DNA of 64,000 bases from Bacteroidales bacterium (GTDB lineage Bacteria; Bacteroidota; Bacteroidia; Bacteroidales; PUMT01), in the NCBI GenBank assembly GCA_007125955.1, contig SLCF01000087.1, positions 19,568 to 83,567 of the forward strand, given 5' to 3'. This document shows positions 39,642 through 48,907 of this stretch, piece by piece (the stretch's first letter is position 1; every line of letters starts with the position of its first letter). A model generated the notes under the pieces. It saw only the letters and a list, made by a program, of their open reading frames with translations, was not told the DNA's origin and made no database searches. A program made the translations under genes and the position numbers.

Positions 39642-40259
39642 ATGTATAAAGTTTTTTTTAACGAAAGAAAAGTATTCCTTACCACGGACTTTCTGAAATC
39701 ATTTCAGGAAAACCACGGACTCTTTTATAAATTCAATGAGAAGGAGGAACTGAAAGAGCTGCTGCTGATATTTCTTGCGATTAACAGAATAAAAAGTCTT
39801 TTTATCTACAGTAATGACCTTGAGGATCTGAAAAAAAACTTTGTTTCATGCTTTCGTTATGTTGAAGCTGCAGGTGGACTGGTAATGAACAAAAAAAACG
39901 GGAAGCTTCTTTTCATAAACCGTTTTGATAAATGGGACCTGCCAAAAGGCAAAATAGAGGAGGGAGAAACTCCTGAAGGCACTGCAATAAGAGAAGTTGA
40001 AGAGGAGTGCGGCATTTCAGGCGTAACAATTTCAAGTGCGCTGATGTGTACCTACCATACTTACTTTTTTAAAAATACGCCCCACCTGAAGAAAACTCAC
40101 TGGTTCAGGATGGAATATTCAGGAAGAGAAAACCCTGCGCCACAAACCGGGGAATTTATTACAAAAGTAATGTGGGCAGGTCCAAAAGAGATAAAAATGG
40201 TCACGAGAAACACCTACGGTTCAATAATAGACCTTCTTGAAGAGGCAGGTGTGCAGTAA
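39642..40259 (+). CDS. NUDIX hydrolase
   Basis: Nudix box GKIEEGETPEGTAIREVEEECGI. Confidence 0.93.
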   Translation: MYKVFFNERKVFLTTDFLKSFQENHGLFYKFNEKEELKELLLIFLAINRIKSLFIYSNDLEDLKKNFVSCFRYVEAAGGLVMNKKNGKLLFINRFDKWDLPKGKIEEGETPEGTAIREVEEECGISGVTISSALMCTYHTYFFKNTPHLKKTHWFRMEYSGRENPAPQTGEFITKVMWAGPKEIKMVTRNTYGSIIDLLEEAGVQ

Positions 40260-40343
40260 ATCCCGTTGCCTCACTGCCCGTGAAATCTAATGATATAATT
40301 CCTGCAACACCGGAAAATTTTCTCAGAAACAACCTGATACAGG

Positions 40344-40823
40344 TCACCTCTTTTTAATGTAGCTGCTGAGATCTATTGCAGCCGGCACAAATTTAGATGC
40401 ATCCCCGCCGTGGCGGATAACTTCTCTTACAATTGTAGAGTTGATAGGTGTATGCTCCGGAATGGTAAGCAGAAATACAGATTCAACCTCAGGATACATC
40501 GACTTGTTAAGCTGGGCAATAGCGCGTTCGAACTCAAAATCAGACGAAGTTCGCAGCCCCCTCAAAATATAAAGCGCCCCTATTTTTCTGCAATAATCCA
40601 CAGTCAGACCGCTGAATGATTCAACAAATATTTTTGGTTCATCACTGAAAACCTTCCGGATCCATTTAAGCCGGACATCAAGGGGGAAAAAACCTTTCTT
40701 TTCCGAGTTATAGCCTATACTGATATAAATCTTGTCAAACATGGAGAGTGCGCGGCGCACAATTGACTCGTGCCCTACCGTGAAAGGATCAAAAGACCCC
40801 GGGAAAACCGCTGTTTTTTCCAT
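40344..40823 (-). CDS. coaD: Pantetheine-phosphate adenylyltransferase
   Basis: AVFPGSFDPFTVGHESIVRRAL, ILRGLRTSSDFEFERAIAQLN, FVPAAI. Confidence 0.96.
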   Translation of the reverse strand: MEKTAVFPGSFDPFTVGHESIVRRALSMFDKIYISIGYNSEKKGFFPLDVRLKWIRKVFSDEPKIFVESFSGLTVDYCRKIGALYILRGLRTSSDFEFERAIAQLNKSMYPEVESVFLLTIPEHTPINSTIVREVIRHGGDASKFVPAAIDLSSYIKKR

Positions 40824-40900
40824 ATCAATTAAACAAAATAGTTATAGAAATATCCCGCAATTTAATCATAAATATGGTGATATTCCAACCTGCGGGAAAA

Positions 40901-41422
40901 TTACCTGGATATTTCAACCGATGCGGTTCCCAGAACTGTTGACATCCCTATAATCAAGTGAGGCTCCAACGGATTGAAGTCATCGGTTTCATAATAAACC
41001 TTCCCAAATGATGAAGCATTTCCCGGGGGCATTCTGGTTATTGCAAAAACCCCTTCGGCTTCAACCCTGAACGGAATACCAGATGGGACTGAAATGGTGG
41101 TGGCAGCAAATAATGTAACAACACTGATATTCATCGGGAGCATTTCCGTTTCGGTCATTCGCAGATCAAATTCCGCCTTTGAGAAAAGTACATTATAATC
41201 CTCCAAAAAAAAGTCGGGTTGATAAATTTGAGCCTTCCGGAATATTATATCCCTGTCTGCCGTTCTGAATAGATCTGCTTCAAATATTCCCAGCAGTAAT
41301 TTGCCTGAAAGCAAAAAAAGAAAAAGGATAATGACAATCCTGCAGGAAAAGGCTCTTTTCCGTAAAAAAATATATGTAAGGAAAATTGCCAGTAAAAATC
41401 CGGCAAAATAAAATATATCCAT
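40901..41422 (-). CDS. Small membrane protein with possible LiaF-like C-terminal beta domain
   Basis: N-terminal TM segments, then VLFSKAEFDLRMTETEMLPMNISVVTLFAATTISVPSGIPFRVEAEGVF, pattern reminiscent of LiaF-type domains. Confidence 0.45.
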   Translation of the reverse strand: MDIFYFAGFLLAIFLTYIFLRKRAFSCRIVIILFLFLLSGKLLLGIFEADLFRTADRDIIFRKAQIYQPDFFLEDYNVLFSKAEFDLRMTETEMLPMNISVVTLFAATTISVPSGIPFRVEAEGVFAITRMPPGNASSFGKVYYETDDFNPLEPHLIIGMSTVLGTASVEISR

Positions 41423-41622
41423 AAATCAATGGTTGAACAAATAGGGCAAAATATTGTTTTAATCTTAAAAGTAGCAATATTTATCTGTTTAGCAACAAAA
41501 GCGCAACTGTAATATCGCTTAACAGTAATATTTTAAAAAAATATTGGATTAAATATTGAGATTAAATATATTTATAAAATCAATTATATATCAATTTAAA
41601 TTTCAATCAAAATTATTTTAGT

Positions 41623-41955
41623 ATGTCTGATTATCACGAACCTGTAGATGAACTCACTCCTGAAGCAAGAGATTTTTCACGTGCACTTAAAAGCCTTAAG
41701 GAGGAGGTTGAGGCAATTGACTGGTACCACCAGCGTGTTGTAACTTGCTCCGATGAAAAGCTCAGGGCTATCCTTGCCCATAACAGGGATGAAGAGATAG
41801 AGCATGCATGCATGGCAATTGAATGGTTGCGGAAAAACATGCCTGCCTGGGATGAGCAGTTGCGCCGCTTCCTTTTCGAGGATGGAAGTGAAGAAGATTC
41901 ACACAAAGAGAATCATGATAACCCGTCAGATCTTGGTATAGGAAAAATCAAATAA
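41623..41955 (+). CDS. Encapsulated ferritin-like protein (EncFtn), encapsulin cargo
   Basis: YHEPVDELTPEARDFSRALKSLKEEVEAIDWYHQRVVTCSDEKLRAILAHNRDEEIEHACMAIEWLRKN; C-terminal candidate targeting peptide SDLGIGKIK; followed by an encapsulin gene. Confidence 0.93.
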   Translation: MSDYHEPVDELTPEARDFSRALKSLKEEVEAIDWYHQRVVTCSDEKLRAILAHNRDEEIEHACMAIEWLRKNMPAWDEQLRRFLFEDGSEEDSHKENHDNPSDLGIGKIK

Positions 41956-41967
41956 AATCAATTATTT

Positions 41968-42762
41968 ATGGATATTTTGAAAAAACAGATGGCACCGGTT
42001 TCAAATGAAGCCTGGCATGAAATAAACGAAGAGGCCAGAAGAGTACTGGAATCTTTCCTTGTATCACGAAAATTTCTTAATGTTGAAGGTCCGAAAGGAT
42101 GGGGTTTCGCTTCAGTTCCGGAAGGGCGGCTTGAAATACCATCAGGACAGAAAAAAGAAGGAGTTATTTACGGCATACATAAAGTTCAGCCACTGGTTGA
42201 GCCAAGGATATCGTTTAAGCTAAATATATGGGAACTGGATAACATTTCAAGGGGAGCTTCAGATGCCGATCTTGACCCTCTTACAGATGCAGCAAAAAAA
42301 TTAGCTGAATTCGAAGAAAAATCGATATACTACGGCTTGAAAAACGCTTCCATGAAGGGGCTGGCCGACTGTGGTAGTGATAATCATATTAAAATTCCTG
42401 AAAACATTGAAGATTTTACCGGTGTTGTTTCTGAAGGGGTCTCAATACTAATGGAGAAAGCTGTAAAGGGGCCGTATGCACTTGTGGCAGGTTTACCGGT
42501 CTGGAAAAAGATTTCAGCTGTTTCCAACTGTTACCCTTTGAGAAAACAGATTGAAAAAATAATTGATGGGCCTGTTATCCCAAACCATTTTATCAATGAG
42601 GCATTCCTTGTCCCTCAAACGACTGATGAACTGAAACTGATACTTGGACAAGATATCTCAATAGGTTATGAATCTCATACAGACAGGGAAGTTGTTCTTT
42701 TCCTTACAGAATCATTCATATTAAAGACTGACAATCCGGATTCGGTTGTTATCATCAAATAG
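41968..42762 (+). CDS. Family 1 encapsulin shell protein (HK97-like fold)
   Basis: MDILKKQMAPVSNEAWHEINEEARRVLESFLVSRKFLNVEGPKGWGFASVPEGRL, VQPLVEPRISFKLNIWELDNISRGASDADLDPL, GYESHTDREVVLFLTESFIL. Confidence 0.95.
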   Translation: MDILKKQMAPVSNEAWHEINEEARRVLESFLVSRKFLNVEGPKGWGFASVPEGRLEIPSGQKKEGVIYGIHKVQPLVEPRISFKLNIWELDNISRGASDADLDPLTDAAKKLAEFEEKSIYYGLKNASMKGLADCGSDNHIKIPENIEDFTGVVSEGVSILMEKAVKGPYALVAGLPVWKKISAVSNCYPLRKQIEKIIDGPVIPNHFINEAFLVPQTTDELKLILGQDISIGYESHTDREVVLFLTESFILKTDNPDSVVIIK

Positions 42763-42816
42763 GGCTTATTAAATAGTTCCTTGTCTCTGAAAAACAACAA
42801 CAATCTTTTCACCATG

Positions 42817-42850
42817 GAGAGTCCTTAACTACCTTTTAAGGGCTCTCTTT
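42817..42850 (+). terminator. Terminator downstream of the encapsulin operon
   Basis: GAGAGTCCTTAA / TTAAGGGCTCTC 12-bp stem with one G-U pair, then TTTATTTG. Confidence 0.75.
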
Positions 42851-42855
42851 ATTTG

Positions 42856-45285
42856 CTATTCAGGAAAAGCTATATCAAGTGCTTCAAGAATAGTGTTTAT
42901 AAAATGGAATTTCAACCCTTTTAGATAGAGCTGATTTATTTTTTCGAGATCTTTACGGTTTTCCTCGCAGAGGATAATATCGGTAATTCCTGCTCTTTTT
43001 GCAGCAAGTATTTTTTCCTTTATACCACCAACCGGCAGTATCTTGCCACGGAGAGTTATTTCTCCGGTCATGGCAATACCTTTTTTCACAGTACGCCCGG
43101 TAAATGCCGAAGCAATAGATGTGACCATTGTTATACCGGCAGAAGGTCCGTCTTTTGGAATGGCTCCCTGCGGAACATGTAAATGAACGTTCCATTTATC
43201 AAAAACTTCCGGATTAATTTTCAGATAATCCGAGTGTGACTTGAGATATTCCAGTGCAAGTATTGCAGATTCTTTCATGACCTCACCCAGACTTCCGGTC
43301 AGTGTCAGTTTTCCCTTCCCTTTGCTGAGACTTGTTTCAACAAGGAGGATTTCCCCCCCGGTTGCAGTCCATGCAAGTCCGGTAACCACGCCCGGGAAAT
43401 CGCCACCTTTGTACATTTCACGTGTATATTCGGGCGGACCCAGTATTTCCCTGATATCATCAACTTTTATCCGTTTTGTAAATTCCTCCTCAAGTGCAAT
43501 TTTTTTAGCGATCCGCCTGATAACTGTAGCAATTTTTTTATCCAGTTCCCTGACTCCCGATTCACGGGTGTAATCTTCAATTATCCTTTCCAGCACTTTT
43601 CTGGAAAACGTTATCGATTCGCCCTTCAGTCCGTGTTCCTTGAGCTGCTTGGGCACAAGGTGGCGCTTTGCTATCTCTGTTTTCTCCTCAACCATGTAAC
43701 CGCTTACATTAATCATCTCCATCCTGTCGCGTAAAGCAGGATGTATGGTTGTTATGGTATTGGCAGTAGCAATGAAAAGAACCCTTGAGAGATCATAATC
43801 CAGTTCAAGGTAGTTGTCATGGAATGAAATATTCTGTTCAGGGTCAAGAACTTCAAGTAATGCAGAAGAGGGATCCCCGTGAAAGTCCCTACCTACCTTG
43901 TCAATTTCGTCGAGCATGAAAACGGGGTTTGATTTTTTTGCCCTCGTTATATTCTGCAATATACGTCCTGGCATAGCACCTATATAAGTTTTCCGGTGCC
44001 CCCGTATTTCAGATTCGTCGCGCAAGCCACCAAGAGACATTCTGACGAATTTTCTCCCAAGGGCTGATGCAACTGATTTCCCAAGGGAGGTCTTCCCGAC
44101 ACCAGGCGGACCATAAAGGCAAAGAATCGGAGATTTCATGTCCCCTTTGAGCTTGAGCACGGCCAGATGTTCAAGTATTCGCTCTTTAACGTTATCGAGT
44201 GCAAAATGATCCCTGTCAAGCACTTTAGCAGCACGTTTCAGGTCAAAATTGTCTTTTGTGTAATCTCCCCATGGCAGATCAAGCATTAAATGAACGTAGT
44301 TGACCTGTACTGAATATTCTGCAGAAGCAGGATTTAGCCTCTGCAACTTTTCAAGCTCTTTTTCAAAAGCCTGCTGAACCTCTTTGCTCCACTTTTTTTT
44401 GCTTCCCCTTTCACGCATCTCCTCAATCTCCTTTTCAAGAGGACTGCCTCCCAGCTCATTCTGAATTGTTTTCATCTGCTGATGAAGAAGATATTCGCGC
44501 TGCTGCTGGTCAAGCTCCATTTTAACCTTTGTCTGTATATCATTTTTAAGTTCAAGCATCTGGAGTTCATGCATGAGGTGTTCCAGCAAAAGTGTGCCCC
44601 GTTTCTTCAGGTCGCTTATCTCAAGCATTTTCTGCTTTTCGGAGATGTCCATATCACTATTGGAGCAGATAAAGTTTATCAGGTAAGATGGGCTTTCGAT
44701 ATTTTTTACCGCAAATGAAGCTTCCGGGGGAATATTTGTTGAAAGCTTTATAATTTTTATTGAGAGATCCCTCAGTGAACCGATCAGGGCATCAAATTTA
44801 TCACCTTTTTTGGGCGGTTTTACCTCTTCAAGCACTTCTACCTTTGCCTGCAGATAAGGTGTTTCTGTTATTATCCGGTCGATTCTGAACCTCTTTTTCC
44901 CCTGAATTATAACAGATGTAGCACCGTCAGGCATTTCAAGAATTTTTACTATCTGGGCAACCGTCCCCACACTATAAAGGTCACCCGTTCCTGGATCGTC
45001 TACTTCCTGATCCTTTTGGGCCAGCACACCAATTATCTTCTCTTTCTGGAACTTTTCCTTTATAAGTTTAATTGATTTTTCACGACCAACTGTAATTGGT
45101 ATTATAACTCCCGGGAAAAGGACAGTATTCCTTAGGGGAAGAATAGCCAGAACTTCAGGAACTTTGGTCTTTCCAAGTGTTTTTTCATCCTCTTCACTGA
45201 TAAGTGTCATAAAGTCATACTCATCATCTGAAGGGTTCATCCCAAAAATATCTTCAAAAAAACTTCCTCCGTACTTCTTTCTCAT
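42856..45285 (-). CDS. lon: ATP-dependent protease La (Lon)
   Basis: LYGPPGVGKTSLGKSVASALGRKFVRMSLGG, PKDGPSAGITMVTSI catalytic Ser, GGIKEKILAAKRAGI. Confidence 0.97.
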   Translation of the reverse strand: MRKKYGGSFFEDIFGMNPSDDEYDFMTLISEEDEKTLGKTKVPEVLAILPLRNTVLFPGVIIPITVGREKSIKLIKEKFQKEKIIGVLAQKDQEVDDPGTGDLYSVGTVAQIVKILEMPDGATSVIIQGKKRFRIDRIITETPYLQAKVEVLEEVKPPKKGDKFDALIGSLRDLSIKIIKLSTNIPPEASFAVKNIESPSYLINFICSNSDMDISEKQKMLEISDLKKRGTLLLEHLMHELQMLELKNDIQTKVKMELDQQQREYLLHQQMKTIQNELGGSPLEKEIEEMRERGSKKKWSKEVQQAFEKELEKLQRLNPASAEYSVQVNYVHLMLDLPWGDYTKDNFDLKRAAKVLDRDHFALDNVKERILEHLAVLKLKGDMKSPILCLYGPPGVGKTSLGKSVASALGRKFVRMSLGGLRDESEIRGHRKTYIGAMPGRILQNITRAKKSNPVFMLDEIDKVGRDFHGDPSSALLEVLDPEQNISFHDNYLELDYDLSRVLFIATANTITTIHPALRDRMEMINVSGYMVEEKTEIAKRHLVPKQLKEHGLKGESITFSRKVLERIIEDYTRESGVRELDKKIATVIRRIAKKIALEEEFTKRIKVDDIREILGPPEYTREMYKGGDFPGVVTGLAWTATGGEILLVETSLSKGKGKLTLTGSLGEVMKESAILALEYLKSHSDYLKINPEVFDKWNVHLHVPQGAIPKDGPSAGITMVTSIASAFTGRTVKKGIAMTGEITLRGKILPVGGIKEKILAAKRAGITDIILCEENRKDLEKINQLYLKGLKFHFINTILEALDIAFPE

Positions 45286-45391
45286 AATGTTATCTTCCTG
45301 TTGTTCTTAAAAAAATTGTCGGTTAAGTGTTTGTCATGTAATTTAAACACCGGACATGGTCTTTTGTTCTACAGGTCGTGCTTGAACAAAT

Positions 45392-46579
45392 CTAATATCT
45401 GCGGTATTTTTCAGTATTATTAAAAACAGTTTCAAGAATATGGCTGTCAGCTTCAGTTAATTCTACATTACGCCTTATCATAACTTTTTCAGCCACCTCA
45501 ATTGCTTTATCTAGATTATAGGTTGCAAAGCCCTGTGGGCCACCCCATGAAAATGAGGGTATGAAGTTCCTTGGGAAACCGCTTCCGAAAATATTCGCAA
45601 AAACACCAATCATCGTTCCTGTATTAAACATGGTATTTATAGCACTCTTTGAATGATCCCCCATAAATAACCCGCAAAACTGCAATCCAGTCCCGATGAA
45701 TTTTTTTTGTGAGTAGTTCCAAACCCTCACTTCAGCATAGTTATTTTTCAGATTGGAGTTGTTTGTATTGGCACCAAGATTACACCACTCTCCTATAACC
45801 GAATTTCCCAGAAAACCGTCGTGTGCCTTGTTTGAATAACCGAAAAAAACAGAATTGTTTATCTCTCCTCCAACTTTGCAATGGGGGCCTATCGTGGTAG
45901 GGCCGTAAATTTTTGCACCCATCTTCACAACTGAACTCTGCCCGAGTGAAAAAGGACCGCGTATAACAGCCCCCTCCATTATTTGAGCATTTTTGCCGAT
46001 ATACACCGGTCCGTCGGTTGAATTTAAAGTGGCAAAACTGATTGATGCCCCCTGTTCAATAAAAATATTTTTATTGCCAACAGTTTTTGCTAACGGACCG
46101 GGATCTTCAGATGACCTCCCAAACGTCACCTCCCTGAAATCGGAAGCAAGGGCCTCTCCGTTGAGACTGAATATATCCCAGGGGTAATTAACTTTAACAA
46201 AACCTGAGTTAGTTTCTCTCTTTTTGTAACGTTCAATATTTTCGTAAGAGAATTCATATGTTTGTTCACGGTTCAGACGAACAGCAATTATTTCGTCATT
46301 TCTGACCAGCGCCTCATTAAAAGCGAGCCTTTGCACCTCCTCTGCCAGCTCACGGTTTGGAAGTACAGAACCGTTAACCAGCAGGTTGTCTGAAGTTACA
46401 GTTGTTTTGTATACTGGTTTCAAATATTCTGCTGTCAAATATGAGGCGGATAAGGAATAAGTTTTTTCCCATTTTTCCATTAATGTCAACAGACCAATAC
46501 GGATTGCCGCCACCGGACGAGTCATTGTGAAAGGCCACAGGTTCATCCATGAATGGTCGTCAAACAATATTAAGTTCAT
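45392..46579 (-). CDS. GlmU-like putative sugar nucleotidyltransferase with hexapeptide repeats
   Basis: MNLILFDDHSWMNLWPFTMTRPVAAIRIG; left-handed beta-helix-like repeats (VYIGKNAQIMEGAVIRGPFSLGQSSVVKMGAKIYGPTTIGPHCKVGGEI). Confidence 0.85.
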   Translation of the reverse strand: MNLILFDDHSWMNLWPFTMTRPVAAIRIGLLTLMEKWEKTYSLSASYLTAEYLKPVYKTTVTSDNLLVNGSVLPNRELAEEVQRLAFNEALVRNDEIIAVRLNREQTYEFSYENIERYKKRETNSGFVKVNYPWDIFSLNGEALASDFREVTFGRSSEDPGPLAKTVGNKNIFIEQGASISFATLNSTDGPVYIGKNAQIMEGAVIRGPFSLGQSSVVKMGAKIYGPTTIGPHCKVGGEINNSVFFGYSNKAHDGFLGNSVIGEWCNLGANTNNSNLKNNYAEVRVWNYSQKKFIGTGLQFCGLFMGDHSKSAINTMFNTGTMIGVFANIFGSGFPRNFIPSFSWGGPQGFATYNLDKAIEVAEKVMIRRNVELTEADSHILETVFNNTEKYRRY

Positions 46580-46802
46580 AGGTGAATAATTTATTCCCCG
46601 GATAACAAACCGGGAATATTATGATGATTTGTTAATGTAAAATGCTGCATGAACTGATTGAGCCTTTAGTTTTGAACATCGGGCATTGTCTGAAACACCA
46701 TTTAACAAAAATAGTTTTATTGAATAATAAAAAAAAGGTGGAGCCGGTAAAAACTTCAGATTGAAAAGATGGTTGAATCAACCTGATTTATGAAATGAAA
46801 AA

Positions 46803-46826
46803 AAAGCCCCGCCAATGCAGGGCTTT
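46803..46826 (-). terminator. Terminator downstream of rpmE (minus strand)
   Basis: AAAGCCC...GGGCTTT stem; minus strand continues into a T-run. Confidence 0.75.
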
Positions 46827-46848
46827 ATATCTCTTTTTATGTCGGAAA

Positions 46849-47118
46849 CTACTTTTTTGACTTTTTGTCCATGTGCTTTTTATACCTGTTCATAAACTTG
46901 TCAACACGACCTGCTGAGTCGACCAGCTTCATTTTGCCTGTATAGAAAGGGTGTGATGTGCTGGATATCTCCAACTTGTAAAGCGGATATTCTTTCCCGT
47001 CATCAAGCTTTATTGTTTCCTTTGTTGGTGCTGTTGACCTTGATATGAAATACTCGTCGTTTGACATATCCTTGAAAACAACAAGGCGGTAATTCTTAGG
47101 ATGTATTTCCTTTTTCAT
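46849..47118 (-). CDS. 50S ribosomal protein L31, type B (no Cys)
   Basis: [32 protein letters not shown]...[39 protein letters not shown]. Confidence 0.94.
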   Translation of the reverse strand: MKKEIHPKNYRLVVFKDMSNDEYFISRSTAPTKETIKLDDGKEYPLYKLEISSTSHPFYTGKMKLVDSAGRVDKFMNRYKKHMDKKSKK

Positions 47119-47218
47119 TGCTTCTCCGTTCTAATTATCTTTTTTGATTATTGAACCGCAAAAATATACATAATAGTATAATTATCAAAAATAATGCAAA
47201 AAAATCTGATCCTGTTTC

Positions 47219-48562
47219 TCAATGAAGTCTGATTATCCTGTGGTCGAGTAATACAAAAACCAGTACTATCAGAAACGTGTAAAAAATGTAAGTGGCTACA
47301 GGAATATATTCACCGGGTTTTATTTTTATTATAAAATAGTTATACAAAATAAGCATTATTTTTTCAAGCAGGAAAACAATTGCCGTAGCAACTGCAACAC
47401 CAACCATTCCGTAATACTGCATCATGTAAAGGCTAAGAGATACATTAAGCACTATTACAACAAAAGAGGCACCGAGTATTATTCGTGTACGCTTCAACCC
47501 GATAAGGATTGTTTGCGGAAAAACAAGCCGGCTTATTATCAGTAAGAGGTATACCATAAAGATGTCTGCACTTCTGGAGAATCTCTCACCGAACATTGCA
47601 ATGTAAAGGACTTTGCTGAAAAAAAGCAAAATGGTGGAGATTGGAAAAAGCATATGCATAAGTCGTTTTGACCTCTTTTTTATCGTTGAGAGGGCAGCTT
47701 TCACCTTTCCGGCACCTGAGAACTCAGGCAGCATTGCATTGCTCAGTCCGTTTGCAAGAAGCAACACAAGGGGCAGCTCCTTTGCTCCAAAGCGGAAAAC
47801 TGCAAAAGATGCTGCATCAAATGAGCCGGATACAATAATACCATCAATATACTGGGCGGAGCCGCTGAGCAGAGAACTAATTATCAGTGGCATGCCCAGG
47901 GCAAAATGCTCCCTGACAAAAGAAGCGGAGAATTTTAGCATTGAATAGCGCTTCATCAAAACACCCAGCCAGAAGAGGCGAATAACCGATATTAAAATCA
48001 ATCCTTTCACTGCATATTCTATGGGGTATCCGGACAAAACAGGGACAGTAACAAGCAGAAGCTGCAATCCGAAAGACCAGAAACCGTATATAAGCATCTC
48101 TTCTGACTTGTTCCTTAGCAAATAAACATATTCTACCAGGTGGCCCGGATTGCTGAGAAGAATATAGATGAAAACCAGATTCATGAATGAAATATCCTTT
48201 ACTCCGTCAAAAAGATAAAAGGATCTCTGGAAAATCAGACAAAAAATGAATGCCATCAGGCTGAAAACTGAAAGAACAAGAAAAGCATTGAAAATCTCAG
48301 CAGATTTCCCCCTGTTGCCTGAAGAGTGCTTTCCAAAAGTTTTGTTGTTGTTGTAGAGAGGGAGTAGTGACTGTATAATTCCTGTAACCCAGAAGAAGCT
48401 AACGGCACTTGCTATAAAGAGAGAAAGTTCATAGTATCCGATATCTTCGGTCGCAACAGAACTGTTTGCAAATATTATACTGATAAGCAGGAACGTCCCG
48501 AACCTTAACAGCTGTATTGCCTGAAGGCTGTTTATCTTATTTATTTTCCCGGCAAAATCCAA
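47219..48562 (-). CDS. Polysaccharide biosynthesis / oligosaccharide flippase family membrane protein
   Basis: About 12 hydrophobic segments; LRFGTFLLISIIFANSSVATEDIGYYELSLFIASAVSFFWVTGI typical of Wzx/MATE-like flippases. Confidence 0.8.
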   Translation of the reverse strand: MDFAGKINKINSLQAIQLLRFGTFLLISIIFANSSVATEDIGYYELSLFIASAVSFFWVTGIIQSLLPLYNNNKTFGKHSSGNRGKSAEIFNAFLVLSVFSLMAFIFCLIFQRSFYLFDGVKDISFMNLVFIYILLSNPGHLVEYVYLLRNKSEEMLIYGFWSFGLQLLLVTVPVLSGYPIEYAVKGLILISVIRLFWLGVLMKRYSMLKFSASFVREHFALGMPLIISSLLSGSAQYIDGIIVSGSFDAASFAVFRFGAKELPLVLLLANGLSNAMLPEFSGAGKVKAALSTIKKRSKRLMHMLFPISTILLFFSKVLYIAMFGERFSRSADIFMVYLLLIISRLVFPQTILIGLKRTRIILGASFVVIVLNVSLSLYMMQYYGMVGVAVATAIVFLLEKIMLILYNYFIIKIKPGEYIPVATYIFYTFLIVLVFVLLDHRIIRLH

Positions 48563-48704
48563 TGCAGTATGTTGTCTGTTTACAAGGCTGCAAATTTAAA
48601 AATAAATAGACAAACCGGTTCCGGAAATTTTTATATTATAACCGTCGGAATCAGAGTTGGTCTATTAAACTAAATTTTGCATATCTTTTTTGGAAAGATT
48701 TTTT

Positions 48705-48712
48705 TATCTTTG
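48705..48712 (+). promoter_or_regulatory. Bacteroidetes -7 element TATCTTTG upstream of tRNA-His
   Basis: Exact TAnnTTTG match about 15 bp before the tRNA; no clear -33 element. Confidence 0.5.
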
Positions 48713-48727
48713 CGGCTGCTGAACATG

Positions 48728-48801
48728 GTGGATGTAGCTCAGGTGGTTAGAGCGTCAGATTGTGGATCTGAAGGTCGCCGGTTCAAGTCCGGTCTTCCAC
48801 C
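48728..48801 (+). tRNA. tRNA-His (anticodon GTG)
   Basis: Cloverleaf: acceptor GTGGATG/CTTCCAC, anticodon stem TCAGA-TTGTGGA-TCTGA, T-arm GCCGG-TTCAAGT-CCGGT, C73 discriminator; upstream G at 48727 could supply G-1; no encoded CCA. Confidence 0.95.
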
Positions 48802-48810
48802 CCCTCTCAG

Positions 48811-48838
48811 AATCTCCGGCAATGCCGGAGATTTTTTT
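48811..48838 (+). terminator. Terminator after tRNA-His
   Basis: Perfect 10-bp stem AATCTCCGGC-AAT-GCCGGAGATT followed by TTTTTAT. Confidence 0.85.
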
Positions 48839-48907
48839 ATAATGTATATTATTTTCACAGGGATATGCGTATTGTTATTATACGTAAAGGTTTTTTTTAT
48901 TAATGCA

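Noticed and set aside
48677-48907. N-terminal 77 codons of the ORF containing rtcB (MVDVAQVVRASDCGSEGRRFKSG...)
   Set aside because: This is a translation through tRNA-His and its terminator; rtcB starts at the ATG at 48908.
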